Origin: Stutzerimonas azotifigens
GTDB taxonomy: Bacteria; Pseudomonadota; Gammaproteobacteria; Pseudomonadales; Pseudomonadaceae
DNA: 64,000 nt
Assembly: GCF_013522725.1 (NCBI RefSeq)
Contig: NZ_JAAMRF010000007.1
Coordinates: 62,001-126,000 of the forward strand
Reading direction: 5' to 3'
A program made the translations under genes and the position numbers. This document shows, one piece after another, positions 24,411-33,300 of this stretch (positions within the stretch are counted from its first letter, which is position 1; every line of letters begins with the position of its first letter). The notes below the pieces were generated by a model. It saw only the letters and a list, made by a program, of their open reading frames with translations. It had not been told where the DNA came from and did not search any database.

Positions 24411-25658
24411 ATGCGTCAATCGTTACTGGTTCGTGGAATTAGAAGCGTTGGAATGGTGGGGGTCGTGGTTACCCCGTTGATGGCCCAGGCAGACTTCGTG
24501 GACGACAGTCGCCTGAAGGTGGATATGAGGAATTTCTACCTGCATCGCAATTTCACCAATAGCGATGCGGTCGATCCCAAAGTAGGCAGCTGGTCCCAAG
24601 GGTTCGATCTCCAGTTCACCTCCGGGTATACCGATACGCCGATTCAAATGGGGGTGGACGTGAACGCGCAGTACGCGATTCGCCTGGACTCCACCGGAAA
24701 CGACGGCACCTTGCCTTACAACCCTGCAACCGATGAAACGCCCAGCAACTACGGGCGCGCGGGTGCGACGTTGAAGATGCGCTATTCGAAAACCGAGCTG
24801 AAGGTCGGTGACATGCGGCCGGAGCTTCCCATCGCCTGGCATGATCCGAGCCGGCAGCTGGACACCATCTACCAAGGCGCAGTGGTCGAATCGAAGGAGC
24901 TGGACGGGCTGACGCTGACGGGAGGACGTTTCTGGTCGGTGGTCACGCGCGAATCGTCCAACCACGAGAACTTCTACAAGTACGGTTCGACCAGCGATCT
25001 GGACAGCGAGGCGCTGGATTTCGCCGGTGCGACCTACAACCTGACGAAGAACTTCCAGGTCAGTTATTTCTACGGCGTCATGCACGACATCTACCAGCAG
25101 CATTACGTCGGATTCGCGCATCTGGCCGATCTGGGTAATGGCTACGGGTTAAGGACCGATGTCCGTTACTTCAATAACAACGAAGACGGAGATGCGCTCA
25201 ATGGCGAAGTGGATAACCGCGCGCTGTCTACAGGACTGACACTCACCAAGAGTGGTCACAAGGTCAGCGCCGTCTACCAGCGCATGTATGGCAACAGCAT
25301 GTTCCCGACACCGAACGGCTATATCCCCCAGTTCTACCTCCTCAACTGGGCCAACCAGCCTTTCATGCGTCCGCAAGAGCGCTCGTGGAGCCTCGGCTAT
25401 GGATATGACTTCGCACAAGTCGGGGTCCCCGGCCTGACCTTTGCCGCGCGTTATATCAAGGGTTCGCAGATCGAGCTGGGCGGCGCGCGCGACGGCTCCG
25501 AAAACGAGCGCGATCTGGCGATCAAGTACGTTCTGCAGGATGGGCCGCTGAAGGGGCTCGGTATCGAGTGGAAGAACTATCTGGTGCAACAACACCAGTT
25601 CGGTAGTGACTTCAACGAGAACCGGCTCTACGTCACGTACACCTGGAACGTCTTCTGA
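24411..25658 (+). CDS. OprD-family outer-membrane porin
   Basis: The 415 residues begin with a signal peptide (MRQSLLVRGIRSVGMVGVVV, then TPLMAQA|DFVDDSRLKVD). The Pseudomonas OprD/OpdK barrel signatures are present: DMRNFYLHRNFTN, PIAWHDPSRQLDTIYQGAVV, and a terminal aromatic residue (YTWNVF) for BAM-dependent insertion. OprD/Opd porins are channels for small acids, so this one probably admits IAA or a related aromatic acid. AAAAAGGAGC precedes the ATG. It is 180 nt after iacG and followed by a symporter gene. A fragment of a paralogue lies at 6977-7132. Confidence 0.92.
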   Translation: MRQSLLVRGIRSVGMVGVVVTPLMAQADFVDDSRLKVDMRNFYLHRNFTNSDAVDPKVGSWSQGFDLQFTSGYTDTPIQMGVDVNAQYAIRLDSTGNDGTLPYNPATDETPSNYGRAGATLKMRYSKTELKVGDMRPELPIAWHDPSRQLDTIYQGAVVESKELDGLTLTGGRFWSVVTRESSNHENFYKYGSTSDLDSEALDFAGATYNLTKNFQVSYFYGVMHDIYQQHYVGFAHLADLGNGYGLRTDVRYFNNNEDGDALNGEVDNRALSTGLTLTKSGHKVSAVYQRMYGNSMFPTPNGYIPQFYLLNWANQPFMRPQERSWSLGYGYDFAQVGVPGLTFAARYIKGSQIELGGARDGSENERDLAIKYVLQDGPLKGLGIEWKNYLVQQHQFGSDFNENRLYVTYTWNVF

Positions 25659-25667
25659 GTAGCCCTT

Positions 25668-25695
25668 GCAAGGCCTGGCGGTTGCCAGGCCTTGC
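25668..25695. other. Perfect 12-bp hairpin between porin and symporter genes
   Basis: GCAAGGCCTGGC (25668-25679), loop GGTT, GCCAGGCCTTGC (25684-25695). Without a U-run it is more likely an mRNA 3'-end stabiliser or partial terminator that separates porin and transporter expression levels. Confidence 0.6.
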
Positions 25696-25732
25696 CGACG
25701 ATCAGGAATGCACAGCTTGAGGGGAGCCTGAC

Positions 25733-27025
25733 ATGGCCAATTCCCAAACGTCCATGCGCCGCATCGTGACCGCTTCGGTCATCGGCAATGCGCTGGAATG
25801 GTACGACTTCTTTTTGTATGGCACGGCGGCGGCACTGATTTTCGGGCCGCTGTTCTTCCCGGCCGGCACGGACCCGGTCATCGGTACGCTGGGTGCGTTC
25901 GCCGGTTTCGCGGTCGGTTTCGTGGCGCGCCCGCTGGGTGGTTTGATCTTCGGTCATATGGGCGACAAGCACGGGCGCAAGAACGCTCTGGTTATCACGC
26001 TGTCGATGATGGGCGCGGCGACCTTCCTGATGGGGCTGTTGCCGACGTTCGAGCAGGTCGGCTATCTGGCGCCGGTCAGCCTGGTGATCCTGCGGGTCGT
26101 GCAGGGCATCGCGTCCGGCGGCGAGTGGGGCGGTGGCGTGCTGATGCTCAGCGAGAATGCGCCCAAGGGCCGGGAGGGCTTCTACGCCTCCTGGAGCCAG
26201 CTGGGTGTCTCAGGGGGCTTCGTGTTGTCGGCGGCAGCGTTCTATCTGGTGCAGCTGTTGCCCGAAGAGGATTTCATGAGCTGGGGCTGGCGGATTCCTT
26301 TCCTGGCCAGCATCGCGATCTTCGGCGTGGGCGTTTACATCCGGCGCCGATTGCCGGAAAGCCGCGCCTTCGAGCAGGAAGTCGGGAAGGCGCCGACTCC
26401 CCAGCATCCGCCGGCCCTGCAGGTGTTGCGCGAACATCCACGTGAAGTGTTGCAGGCCATGGGCCTGAGAATCGCGGAAAACGGAGGCGCGTACATCTTC
26501 CTGTCGTTCTCCATGGCCTACGCCAAGTTCACCGGGCTGTCGACGCAGCTGGTGTTGTCCGGCGTGATGCTGGCGATGGTCATCGAGGCGTTCGCCATCC
26601 TCTTCTGGGGTTGGCTGTCGGACAGAATCGGTCGGCGCACGGTCTACGCGATCGGCTCCATCGGCCTGATGGTCTTTGCCTTTCCCTTCTTCTGGTTGCT
26701 CGACAGCCACAGTCCTACGCTGGTCTATCTTGCGTTGGTGCTGGGGCTGCCACTGAGCCACGGCGCGATGATCGGAACGCAGCCGGCGCTGATGGGCGAG
26801 CTGTTTCCCACTCACGTGCGCTATACGGGCCTGGCCATGGGGCATGAAATCGCCTCGATCTTCGCCGGAGGCTTCGCGCCGATGATCGCTACCGCTTTGT
26901 TCGCGGCCTATCAGAGCGCCTGGCCTGTATCGGTCATGCTCATGCTGTTCGGCCTGGTCACGACGTTGACGCTATTCAGCATTAATCGAAATGACGATCG
27001 GCAGGTGATCGCCTCTCCTGCTTAA
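25733..27025 (+). CDS. MFS metabolite:H+ symporter (MHS family)
   Basis: The 430-residue inner-membrane transporter has about 12 helices. MHS-family motifs are clear: SVIGNALEWYDFFLYGTAAA at the start, GHMGDKHGRKNALVIT (the MFS loop 2-3 motif) and GIASGGEWGGGVLMLSENAP. Relatives carry shikimate, alpha-ketoglutarate, proline or aromatic acids. Placed after the iac genes and a porin, it is a candidate inner-membrane IAA or aromatic acid importer, parallel to the ABC system. GAGGGGAGCC precedes the ATG, and a strong terminator follows the gene. Confidence 0.92.
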   Translation: MANSQTSMRRIVTASVIGNALEWYDFFLYGTAAALIFGPLFFPAGTDPVIGTLGAFAGFAVGFVARPLGGLIFGHMGDKHGRKNALVITLSMMGAATFLMGLLPTFEQVGYLAPVSLVILRVVQGIASGGEWGGGVLMLSENAPKGREGFYASWSQLGVSGGFVLSAAAFYLVQLLPEEDFMSWGWRIPFLASIAIFGVGVYIRRRLPESRAFEQEVGKAPTPQHPPALQVLREHPREVLQAMGLRIAENGGAYIFLSFSMAYAKFTGLSTQLVLSGVMLAMVIEAFAILFWGWLSDRIGRRTVYAIGSIGLMVFAFPFFWLLDSHSPTLVYLALVLGLPLSHGAMIGTQPALMGELFPTHVRYTGLAMGHEIASIFAGGFAPMIATALFAAYQSAWPVSVMLMLFGLVTTLTLFSINRNDDRQVIASPA

Positions 27026-27048
27026 CGACCGAGAGCGAGTGCTCCTTT

Positions 27049-27077
27049 ACCCGGGCCGCTCCGCCCGGGTGTTTTTT
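27049..27077 (+). terminator. Rho-independent terminator after the MFS gene
   Basis: ACCCGGGC (27049-27056) pairs with GCCCGGGT (27063-27070) around a 6-nt loop, followed by six T at 27072-27077. Confidence 0.93.
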
Positions 27078-27129
27078 ATTGTCCGAGCCACTACTCGGAC
27101 TTCATTCATCGCAATGTCAGGATTACGCA

Positions 27130-28353
27130 ATGCGTCGATACCACTGCGGACGGGATCTTGAGCGCATCCACAGTATTGCCGAGATGGCCGCCGCTGCTCG
27201 TCGGCAGTTGCCGTACTTCGCCTGGGAATATCTGGAAGGCGGCGCTGAAGAGGAATGGACGCTGGGGCGCAACCGGCAGGCCTTTGCCGACTATCCGTTG
27301 GAATCTCGCACGCTGGTGCCATGCCATCCGCCTGCAATTGATCGCGCTGTGCTGGGTCGGCGTCTGCCGGCCCCGATGCTGATCGGGCCGACCGGCTATA
27401 ACGGCATGCTTTACCCTGATGCCGATCTGCATCTGGCCCGCGCCGCCCATGCGCGCGGTCTGCCTTTTTGCCTGAGCACGGTTTCCAATGTTTCGCTCGA
27501 GGCCATCGCCGAGCAGGTACCCGGCCTCGACTTGTGGTTCCAGCTCTACGCCATGCGCGGCCCGGCCATCCAGGCGGACTTGCTGGCGCGCGCGCAACGT
27601 GCAGGGGTGCGTACGCTGCTGTTGACCACGGACGCTTTGGTGCTGGGCAACCGCGAGTGGGATCGGCGCAACTTCGCAAGGCCCCGCCAGTTGAGTCTGC
27701 GCAACAAGCTCGACGTGCTTCGCCACCCAGGCTGGATGCGTCGGGTGATGTGGCCCGCGGGGCTTCCTTCGATGGCCAATCTCTTGCCGTATCTGCCGCA
27801 AAACGAGCGCACGGCGCTGGGCTCGATGAAGTTCATCGGTGAGCAGATGGACGCGCTTCTGGATTGGGACAGGTTGGCGCGCCTGCGCGAGCAATGGCCT
27901 GGTCAACTGGTACTCAAGGGTGTTCTACATCCTGGGGATGCCGAGCGCGCCTGTTCGTTGGGGCTGGACGGCATCATCGTTACCAATCATGGAGGGCGGC
28001 AGCTGGATGGGGCTCCGGCGAGCATCGATGCGTTGTCGCGCATCGCTCCCGTCGTTCGGGGACGCATGGCCGTACTGCTCGACAGCGGCATTCGGCGGGG
28101 CAGCGACATCGTCAAGGCGCTGGCCCTTGGCGCCGATGCCGTGCTGCTTGGGCGAGCCACCCTGTACGGGGTGGCGGTCGCCGGCGAGGCTGGCGCGGGG
28201 AGGGCGCTCGACCTCCTGCATGATGAACTGAGGTGCACGCTCAATCTGATGGGCTGTCCTGGGGTGGATGTGCTCTCTGCCCAGTGGTTGTCCGCGCCCG
28301 ATCGGCGCCCCTCTTGCCCATCGGAGACCTGCACATGCGCTTGTACGAACTGA
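27130..28353 (+). CDS. FMN-dependent alpha-hydroxyacid dehydrogenase (LldD/MdlB type)
   Basis: The 407-residue protein of the lactate/mandelate dehydrogenase family has FMN-binding PMLIGPTGYNGMLYPDADLH, the central WFQLYAMRG and the catalytic loop GIIVTNHGGRQLDGAPASID, where the His is the base and Arg binds the substrate carboxylate. I chose the ATG at 27130 (AGGA 7 nt upstream). The last 15 residues form an unusual Cys-rich tail (CPSETCTCACT) that overlaps the next gene start. Substrate could be L-lactate, mandelate or an indolic hydroxy acid such as indole-3-lactate; the last is attractive in an auxin locus but unproven. Confidence 0.88.
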   Translation: MRRYHCGRDLERIHSIAEMAAAARRQLPYFAWEYLEGGAEEEWTLGRNRQAFADYPLESRTLVPCHPPAIDRAVLGRRLPAPMLIGPTGYNGMLYPDADLHLARAAHARGLPFCLSTVSNVSLEAIAEQVPGLDLWFQLYAMRGPAIQADLLARAQRAGVRTLLLTTDALVLGNREWDRRNFARPRQLSLRNKLDVLRHPGWMRRVMWPAGLPSMANLLPYLPQNERTALGSMKFIGEQMDALLDWDRLARLREQWPGQLVLKGVLHPGDAERACSLGLDGIIVTNHGGRQLDGAPASIDALSRIAPVVRGRMAVLLDSGIRRGSDIVKALALGADAVLLGRATLYGVAVAGEAGAGRALDLLHDELRCTLNLMGCPGVDVLSAQWLSAPDRRPSCPSETCTCACTN

Positions 28354-28956
28354 TTCGTTTCACGATTCGAGTCAACACCACAGCGGTCGTAGTGGATCGT
28401 CTGGAGCCGATCCTGTGCGCACCCCGGCCAGGCGTGCGGCTGATGAGTTGCTGGATATCGGAAGTCGGCCAGCAGAACCAGGTGTTCGTTTTGCGTGGTT
28501 TCCTCGACGAGGCCACCCGACAGCACGAGCGCGAACGCATCCTGCTCGAGCCGGATGCCTTCGCCATCGGCGACTACCTGCTGGGCATGCAAGTCGACGA
28601 CTACACCCTGTTCCCGTTCCTGGAGCCGTTACCGCCCGGCGAGCACGGCCCGTTCTACGAGATTCGCGAATACGACCTCGTTCCGTCCGGCCTGGCGCCG
28701 ACGCTGGAGCTGGCGCAAGGCCGTCGGGCCCCGCACGGGCGATGGCTATTCACCGGTTTACGCGGCCTTCTATGCCACCACCGGCCTGCTGCCGCGCTAT
28801 CTGCATATCTGGCCCTATGCGAGCCTGGAAGAGCGGCTGGACGTGCGTACCCGCGCGGTGGCTGACGGCGTCTGGCCACCCGAAAACTCCGGGCCGCAGC
28901 TGCTGACCATGATGTCTACCGTTTGCCGCCCAGCGAGCTATTCACCGATCCGTTAG
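28335..28956 (+). pseudogene. NIPSNAP-family protein gene with frameshift
   Basis: The first frame from the ATG at 28335 reads MRLYELIRFTIRVNTTAVVV to SGLAPTLEL. The family continuation (WRKAVGPRTGDGYSPVYAAF, then LPRYLHIWPYASLEERLDVR) is found in the +1 frame, ending at the TAG 28954-28956. Both halves are good NIPSNAP sequence, so a net one-base insertion (or two-base loss) has occurred near 28709-28712. A sequencing error in this GC-rich stretch cannot be excluded. NIPSNAP proteins are small ferredoxin-like dimers often found in catabolic clusters. It overlaps the upstream dehydrogenase by 19 nt. Confidence 0.8.
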
Positions 28957-29033
28957 CGGCCCGTGGTGTGAGAACCGCTTCGGTCACAGTTGGACGACGC
29001 TGCCTGGCTCCGCTGTTCGGAGCGACAGCCAGG

Positions 29034-29780
29034 CTAACGCCCTCCGGTGACGTCCAGCAGTGCGGCGCTCACGTAGCTCGCTTCGTCGCCGCAGAGCCAG
29101 AGGATGGCTCGGGCGACTTCCTCCGCTTCGCCACCGCGGCCCATCGGGACGCTGGCCTTGACCCGCTCGACGCGGTTCGGCTCGCCGCCGCTGGCGTGAA
29201 TGTCGGTGTGAATCACCCCAGGGCGCACGGCGTTGACGCGGATGCCTTCGGCCGCCACCTCCTTGGCCAGTCCGAGCGTCATGCTGTCGATGGCGCCCTT
29301 GGCCGCGGCGTAGTCGACGTATTCGCCGGGCGCGCCGAGGCGCGAGGCCACGGACGAGACGTTGACGATGGCGCCACCGTCGCCGCCATGGCGGCGAGAC
29401 ATGCGCTTCACCGCCTCGCGCGCGCAAATGAAGCTGCCGGTGACGTTGACCGCGAAGACCCGAGCCAGTCGGGCGGCGTCCATGTCCTCCAGGCGCATCT
29501 GCTGCTCCAGCATGCCGGCGTTGTTGACCAGCACGTCGAGCCGGCCAAATTTCTGGTCGAGCGCCTCGAACAGGCGAACCACCTGGGCTTCGTCGGCCAC
29601 ATCGGCGGCGACTGCAAGGGCGCGGCCTCCCTCGCGCTCGATCTCCTGGACGAGCCGTTCGGCCGTTTCCTGTTGTTGCCGGTAGCTGATGCACACTTGA
29701 TAACCCTGTTGGGCGGCGAGCCTGGCGGTGGCCGCGCCGATACCGCGGCTGGCGCCCGTGATGAGCATGACCTTGGACAT
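29034..29780 (-). CDS. SDR-family oxidoreductase
   Basis: The 248-residue classical SDR begins MSKVMLITGASRGIGAATAR, has NNAG, and the catalytic Ser-Tyr-Lys in VSSVASRLGAPGEYVDYAAA then KGAID. GGAGA lies 5 nt before the ATG. It is divergent from hsp20 and shares a 117-bp intergenic region with it. Glucose-dehydrogenase-like SDRs of this type have broad or unknown substrates. It probably belongs to the core chromosome rather than the catabolic cluster. Confidence 0.88.
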   Translation of the reverse strand: MSKVMLITGASRGIGAATARLAAQQGYQVCISYRQQQETAERLVQEIEREGGRALAVAADVADEAQVVRLFEALDQKFGRLDVLVNNAGMLEQQMRLEDMDAARLARVFAVNVTGSFICAREAVKRMSRRHGGDGGAIVNVSSVASRLGAPGEYVDYAAAKGAIDSMTLGLAKEVAAEGIRVNAVRPGVIHTDIHASGGEPNRVERVKASVPMGRGGEAEEVARAILWLCGDEASYVSAALLDVTGGR

Positions 29781-29801
29781 GAAGATCTCCCGATGAACGG
29801 T

Positions 29802-29829
29802 CTTGAAATTGTTCGGCCGGTCCACATTT
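29802..29829 (+). promoter_or_regulatory. Heat-shock sigma-32-type promoter of hsp20
   Basis: CTTGAAA (29802-29808), a 13-bp spacer and CCACATTT (29822-29829) fit the sigma-32 consensus CTTGAAA-N11-16-CCCCATNT, about 70 nt before the hsp20 ATG. Confidence 0.7.
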
Positions 29830-29897
29830 CGTGGAATGCGGGATGCCGAAGTCGGGTTCCGCATCAACCACTCGCTGAATTTCAGGAGATAGTTAAG

Positions 29898-30341
29898 ATG
29901 ACCAGCTTTTCAATGGCACCACTGTTTCGTCAATCCATTGGTTTCGATCGATTCAACGATCTGTTCGAAAGCGCACTGCGCAACGACGCCAGCAGCTCCT
30001 ATCCACCCTACAACGTGGAGAAGCACGGCGATGACAACTACCGCATCGTGGTAGCGGCCGCCGGCCTCCAGGAAGCGGACCTGCAATTGCAAGTGGAGCG
30101 GGGTGTGCTCACCGTCAGCGGCGGCAAGCGCGAAACCGGCAACGAAGGCGTGACCTACCTGCATCAGGGCATCGCCCAGCGGGCGTTCAAGCTCTCGTTC
30201 CGCCTGGCTGACCACATCGAAGTGCGTTCGGCCAAGCTCGACAGCGGTCTGCTGACCGTCGAGCTCGAGCGCGTGGTCCCGGAAGAGGCCAAGCCCAAGC
30301 TGATCCCGATCAACGGGGAACGGCCGGCTCTGCAGGGCTGA
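29898..30341 (+). CDS. ibpA: Small heat-shock protein Hsp20 (IbpA type)
   Basis: The 147 residues begin MTSFSMAPLFRQSIGFDRFN, typical of IbpA. An alpha-crystallin domain (about 35-125) follows, with YRIVVAAAGLQEADLQLQVE, and a C-terminal IPI motif (KLIPING) needed for oligomerisation. It is an ATP-independent holdase that keeps aggregating proteins soluble. AGGAG lies about 10 nt upstream. A sigma-32-like promoter precedes it and a perfect terminator follows, so it is monocistronic and heat-induced. Confidence 0.93.
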   Translation: MTSFSMAPLFRQSIGFDRFNDLFESALRNDASSSYPPYNVEKHGDDNYRIVVAAAGLQEADLQLQVERGVLTVSGGKRETGNEGVTYLHQGIAQRAFKLSFRLADHIEVRSAKLDSGLLTVELERVVPEEAKPKLIPINGERPALQG

Positions 30342-30358
30342 TCCGCCAGAGCAATGAG

Positions 30359-30389
30359 GAAGGGCGCCATGGGGCGCCCTTCTTGTTTT
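30359..30389 (+). terminator. Rho-independent terminator after hsp20
   Basis: GAAGGGCGCC (30359-30368), loop ATGG, GGCGCCCTTC (30373-30382), then a T-rich tail. It overlaps the end of the convergent GGDEF-EAL gene, so it may serve both strands. Confidence 0.85.
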
Positions 30390-33300
30390 CAGCTGTTTCG
30401 CTGGGCGAGCAATGCGCAGAATTCGGCAAAGGGCAGCGGGCGGCTAAACAGATAGCCCTGGTAGAGGTTGCAACCTTCCTTTTGCAGCAGATCCAGTTGC
30501 GCCTGCTCTTCCACCCCTTCGGCGATCACTTCCAGACCCATGCTGGCGGCCATGGCGATGATCGCGCGAATGATATCGGCATCGTTGCCATCGTCGATGG
30601 CGTCGCGCACGAACGACTGGTCGATCTTCAGCAGGTCCACGGGCAGGCACTTGAGGTAGGTCAGCGACGAATACCCGGTGCCGAAGTCGTCCATGGCGAA
30701 ACTCAATCCAAGTGCCTTCAGCTCCAGCATCTTGGCAATGGTGTCGTCCAGGCTGTGGATGACGATGTTTTCGGTGATTTCAAGCTTGACCATATGAGGC
30801 GGTAGGTCGCTGCTGCCGAGGATTCGGTCGACCCGCTCGACGAAGCCGTCCTGGCGAAACTGCCGCGGACTGATGTTGATGCACATGCTGAAATCATCGG
30901 TACGGACGAGCCCGGCCTGCAGCAGCTCGGCGGCTTGGCGCGCGGCTTCGCGCAGCACCCAGTTGCCGACTTCGATGATCAGACCGCTTTCCTCGAGTAC
31001 CGGGATGAACTGCGCCGGCGACTGCGGCCCGAGTACCGGGTGCTTCCAGCGCAGCAAGGCCTCGGCGCCGATCACCGCATTGCTGCGGGCGTCCACCTGC
31101 GGTTGCAGGTGTAGCTCGAACTCGCCGCGAGCCAGCGCGATACGCAGGTCGTTCTCCATGCGCAGGCGTGCGCTGGCGGCTTCCTGCATCGATCCATGGA
31201 ACAACTGGATGGCGTTACGCCCTTCGTCTTTGGCGCGATACAGCGCGATGTCGGCACGCTTGAGCAGGTCGGCCGGCGTGTCGCCATGCTCGGGAATCAG
31301 CGCGATGCCGATACTTGGCGTCACCTGAAGCCGATGCCCGTCGAAGAGCATCGGTTCGGCCAGCAGATGGCGCAATTTTTCCGCGACACGGGTGACCTGA
31401 CGTGTCACATCGGTCAACTTGCCGTGTAGGCCGGTGAGCAGCACCACGAATTCATCGCCGCCCAGTCGGGCCACCGTGTCTTCCTGCCGCACGCTGACTT
31501 CCAGGCGTGCGGTGACCAGCTTGAGCACGGCGTCGCCGACCGGATGGCCGAGCGAGTCATTGATGTGCTTGAAATGATCCAGGTCGAGAAACAGCAGGGC
31601 GCCGTGCAGGTCGTGGCGCTTGTGCATGGCGATCTGCTGGTTCAGGCGGTCCATCAGCAGCGCCCGATTGGGCAGATTGGTCAGCGGGTCGTGGTAGGCC
31701 AGGTGCTGGATCTGCGCCTGGGCGTCCTTGAGTTGAGTGATGTCTCGCGCGGACAGCAACAAGCAGTCCAGGCCGTTGAGCTCGAAGGGTTCGACCGAGA
31801 CCTCGACGCTGCGAACTCCGCCGTTGCGGTGACGAACGCGCATCTCCCGGTGAAGGAAGCGACCGTGCACCTTGACCGCCTGGATGATCTGCTCCTGCTG
31901 CTGCGGATCGGTCCAGAGGTTGAGCTCTTCGGCGGTACGGCCTGCCGCTTCTTCGGGTCGGTAGCCGGTCAGGCGATGGAAACCCTCGTTGACCTCGATG
32001 AACTGGCCGCTCTGACGATTGTAAATGGTGATCGCGTCGGGGCTGGAATGAAACGCCTTGGCGAACTTGACCTCGCTGGCGCGCAGCGCGGCCTCCGCCT
32101 GATGCCGCTCGGTGACGTCGAGGAAGGTGGTGGTAATGCAGGTTTCGCCTTCCACCTGGATCAAGCGGCTGGATACCAGGCAGGTGATGATGCGGCCCTC
32201 GCGGGTGCGATATTCGGCCTCGGCATTGTCCAGTGCTTGCTCGCGCACCAGTTTCGTATAGAGCTGGCGGCGTTGCTGCTCGTTTTTCCAGAAGTGGATA
32301 TCCGGCGCCGTCCGCCCGATGATCTCCGCGGCTGGCCAGCCAAAGGTTTCGCTGAAACTCGGGTTAACCTCTATGAAGGCGCCGTCGCGCACGCGGGTCA
32401 CGCTGATGGGGTCAGGGCTGCTTTGGAAAAGTGTAGCGAACTTGGCTTCCGAGGCGGCCAGGCGCTGCTCGCGACGCACCCGCTCGGTGATGTCCATGAC
32501 GATACCGGCCATTCTCAACGGCCGTCCTTCATCGTCGCGGTAGAGTTTTGCGGTACTTTCCAGATGCCGAATCTCGCCACCTGGCAGTTGGGAGCGATAC
32601 GTCGCCTGGTAGAACGTGGTACGTCCTGCGACCAGATCGGCGTACGCGTTACGCATGGTTTGTCGATCCGCCTCTGGCACACGTGCGAAGAATTCCCGGA
32701 ACGAGCCGTGATAGGGCCCTTCATCCATGCCTTGAAGGTTGGCCGAGCGCGGCGAGCCGTACAGCATGCCGCTGGGTATGTGCCAGTCCCAGGTGCCCAG
32801 CTCTGCCGATTCCAGCGCCAGGGTCAGCCGCTCCTGGCTCTCCTGTAGTGCCTGGGCCTGCAACCGCTGATCGGTGACGTCGCGTGCGGTAAAGAACAGG
32901 CAGGGTTGTCCGTCGAGCTCGATTTCTCCGCCGAAGAGCAGATGCTGGCTTAGTAGGCCGGTACGGCTTCGCAGCTCCACGGGATAATTACTGATGAGGT
33001 TGCCGCTGCGGGCCAGCGTCTCGATCAGCCGTTCGCGGGCTTGCGTGTCGTAGAGGCCGAGGTCGACGAAAGTGCGGCCGAGGGCGTCTTCCTTGCTCCA
33101 GCCGAACTGCCGTTCGAAGCTGGGATTGATCTCCAATAGGCGACCGCTGTCGCGCTCGCTGATCGCTGCGGCGTCAGGTGTCGTGCGGAATGCCTTGGCG
33201 AACTTGTCCTCACTGTTGCGCAGCGCGGTTTCGGCCTGCCACTGCTCGCGCATGTCGATGAAGGTGCACAGTACGAAGCTGTCGCCTTCCAGTTCCAGAC

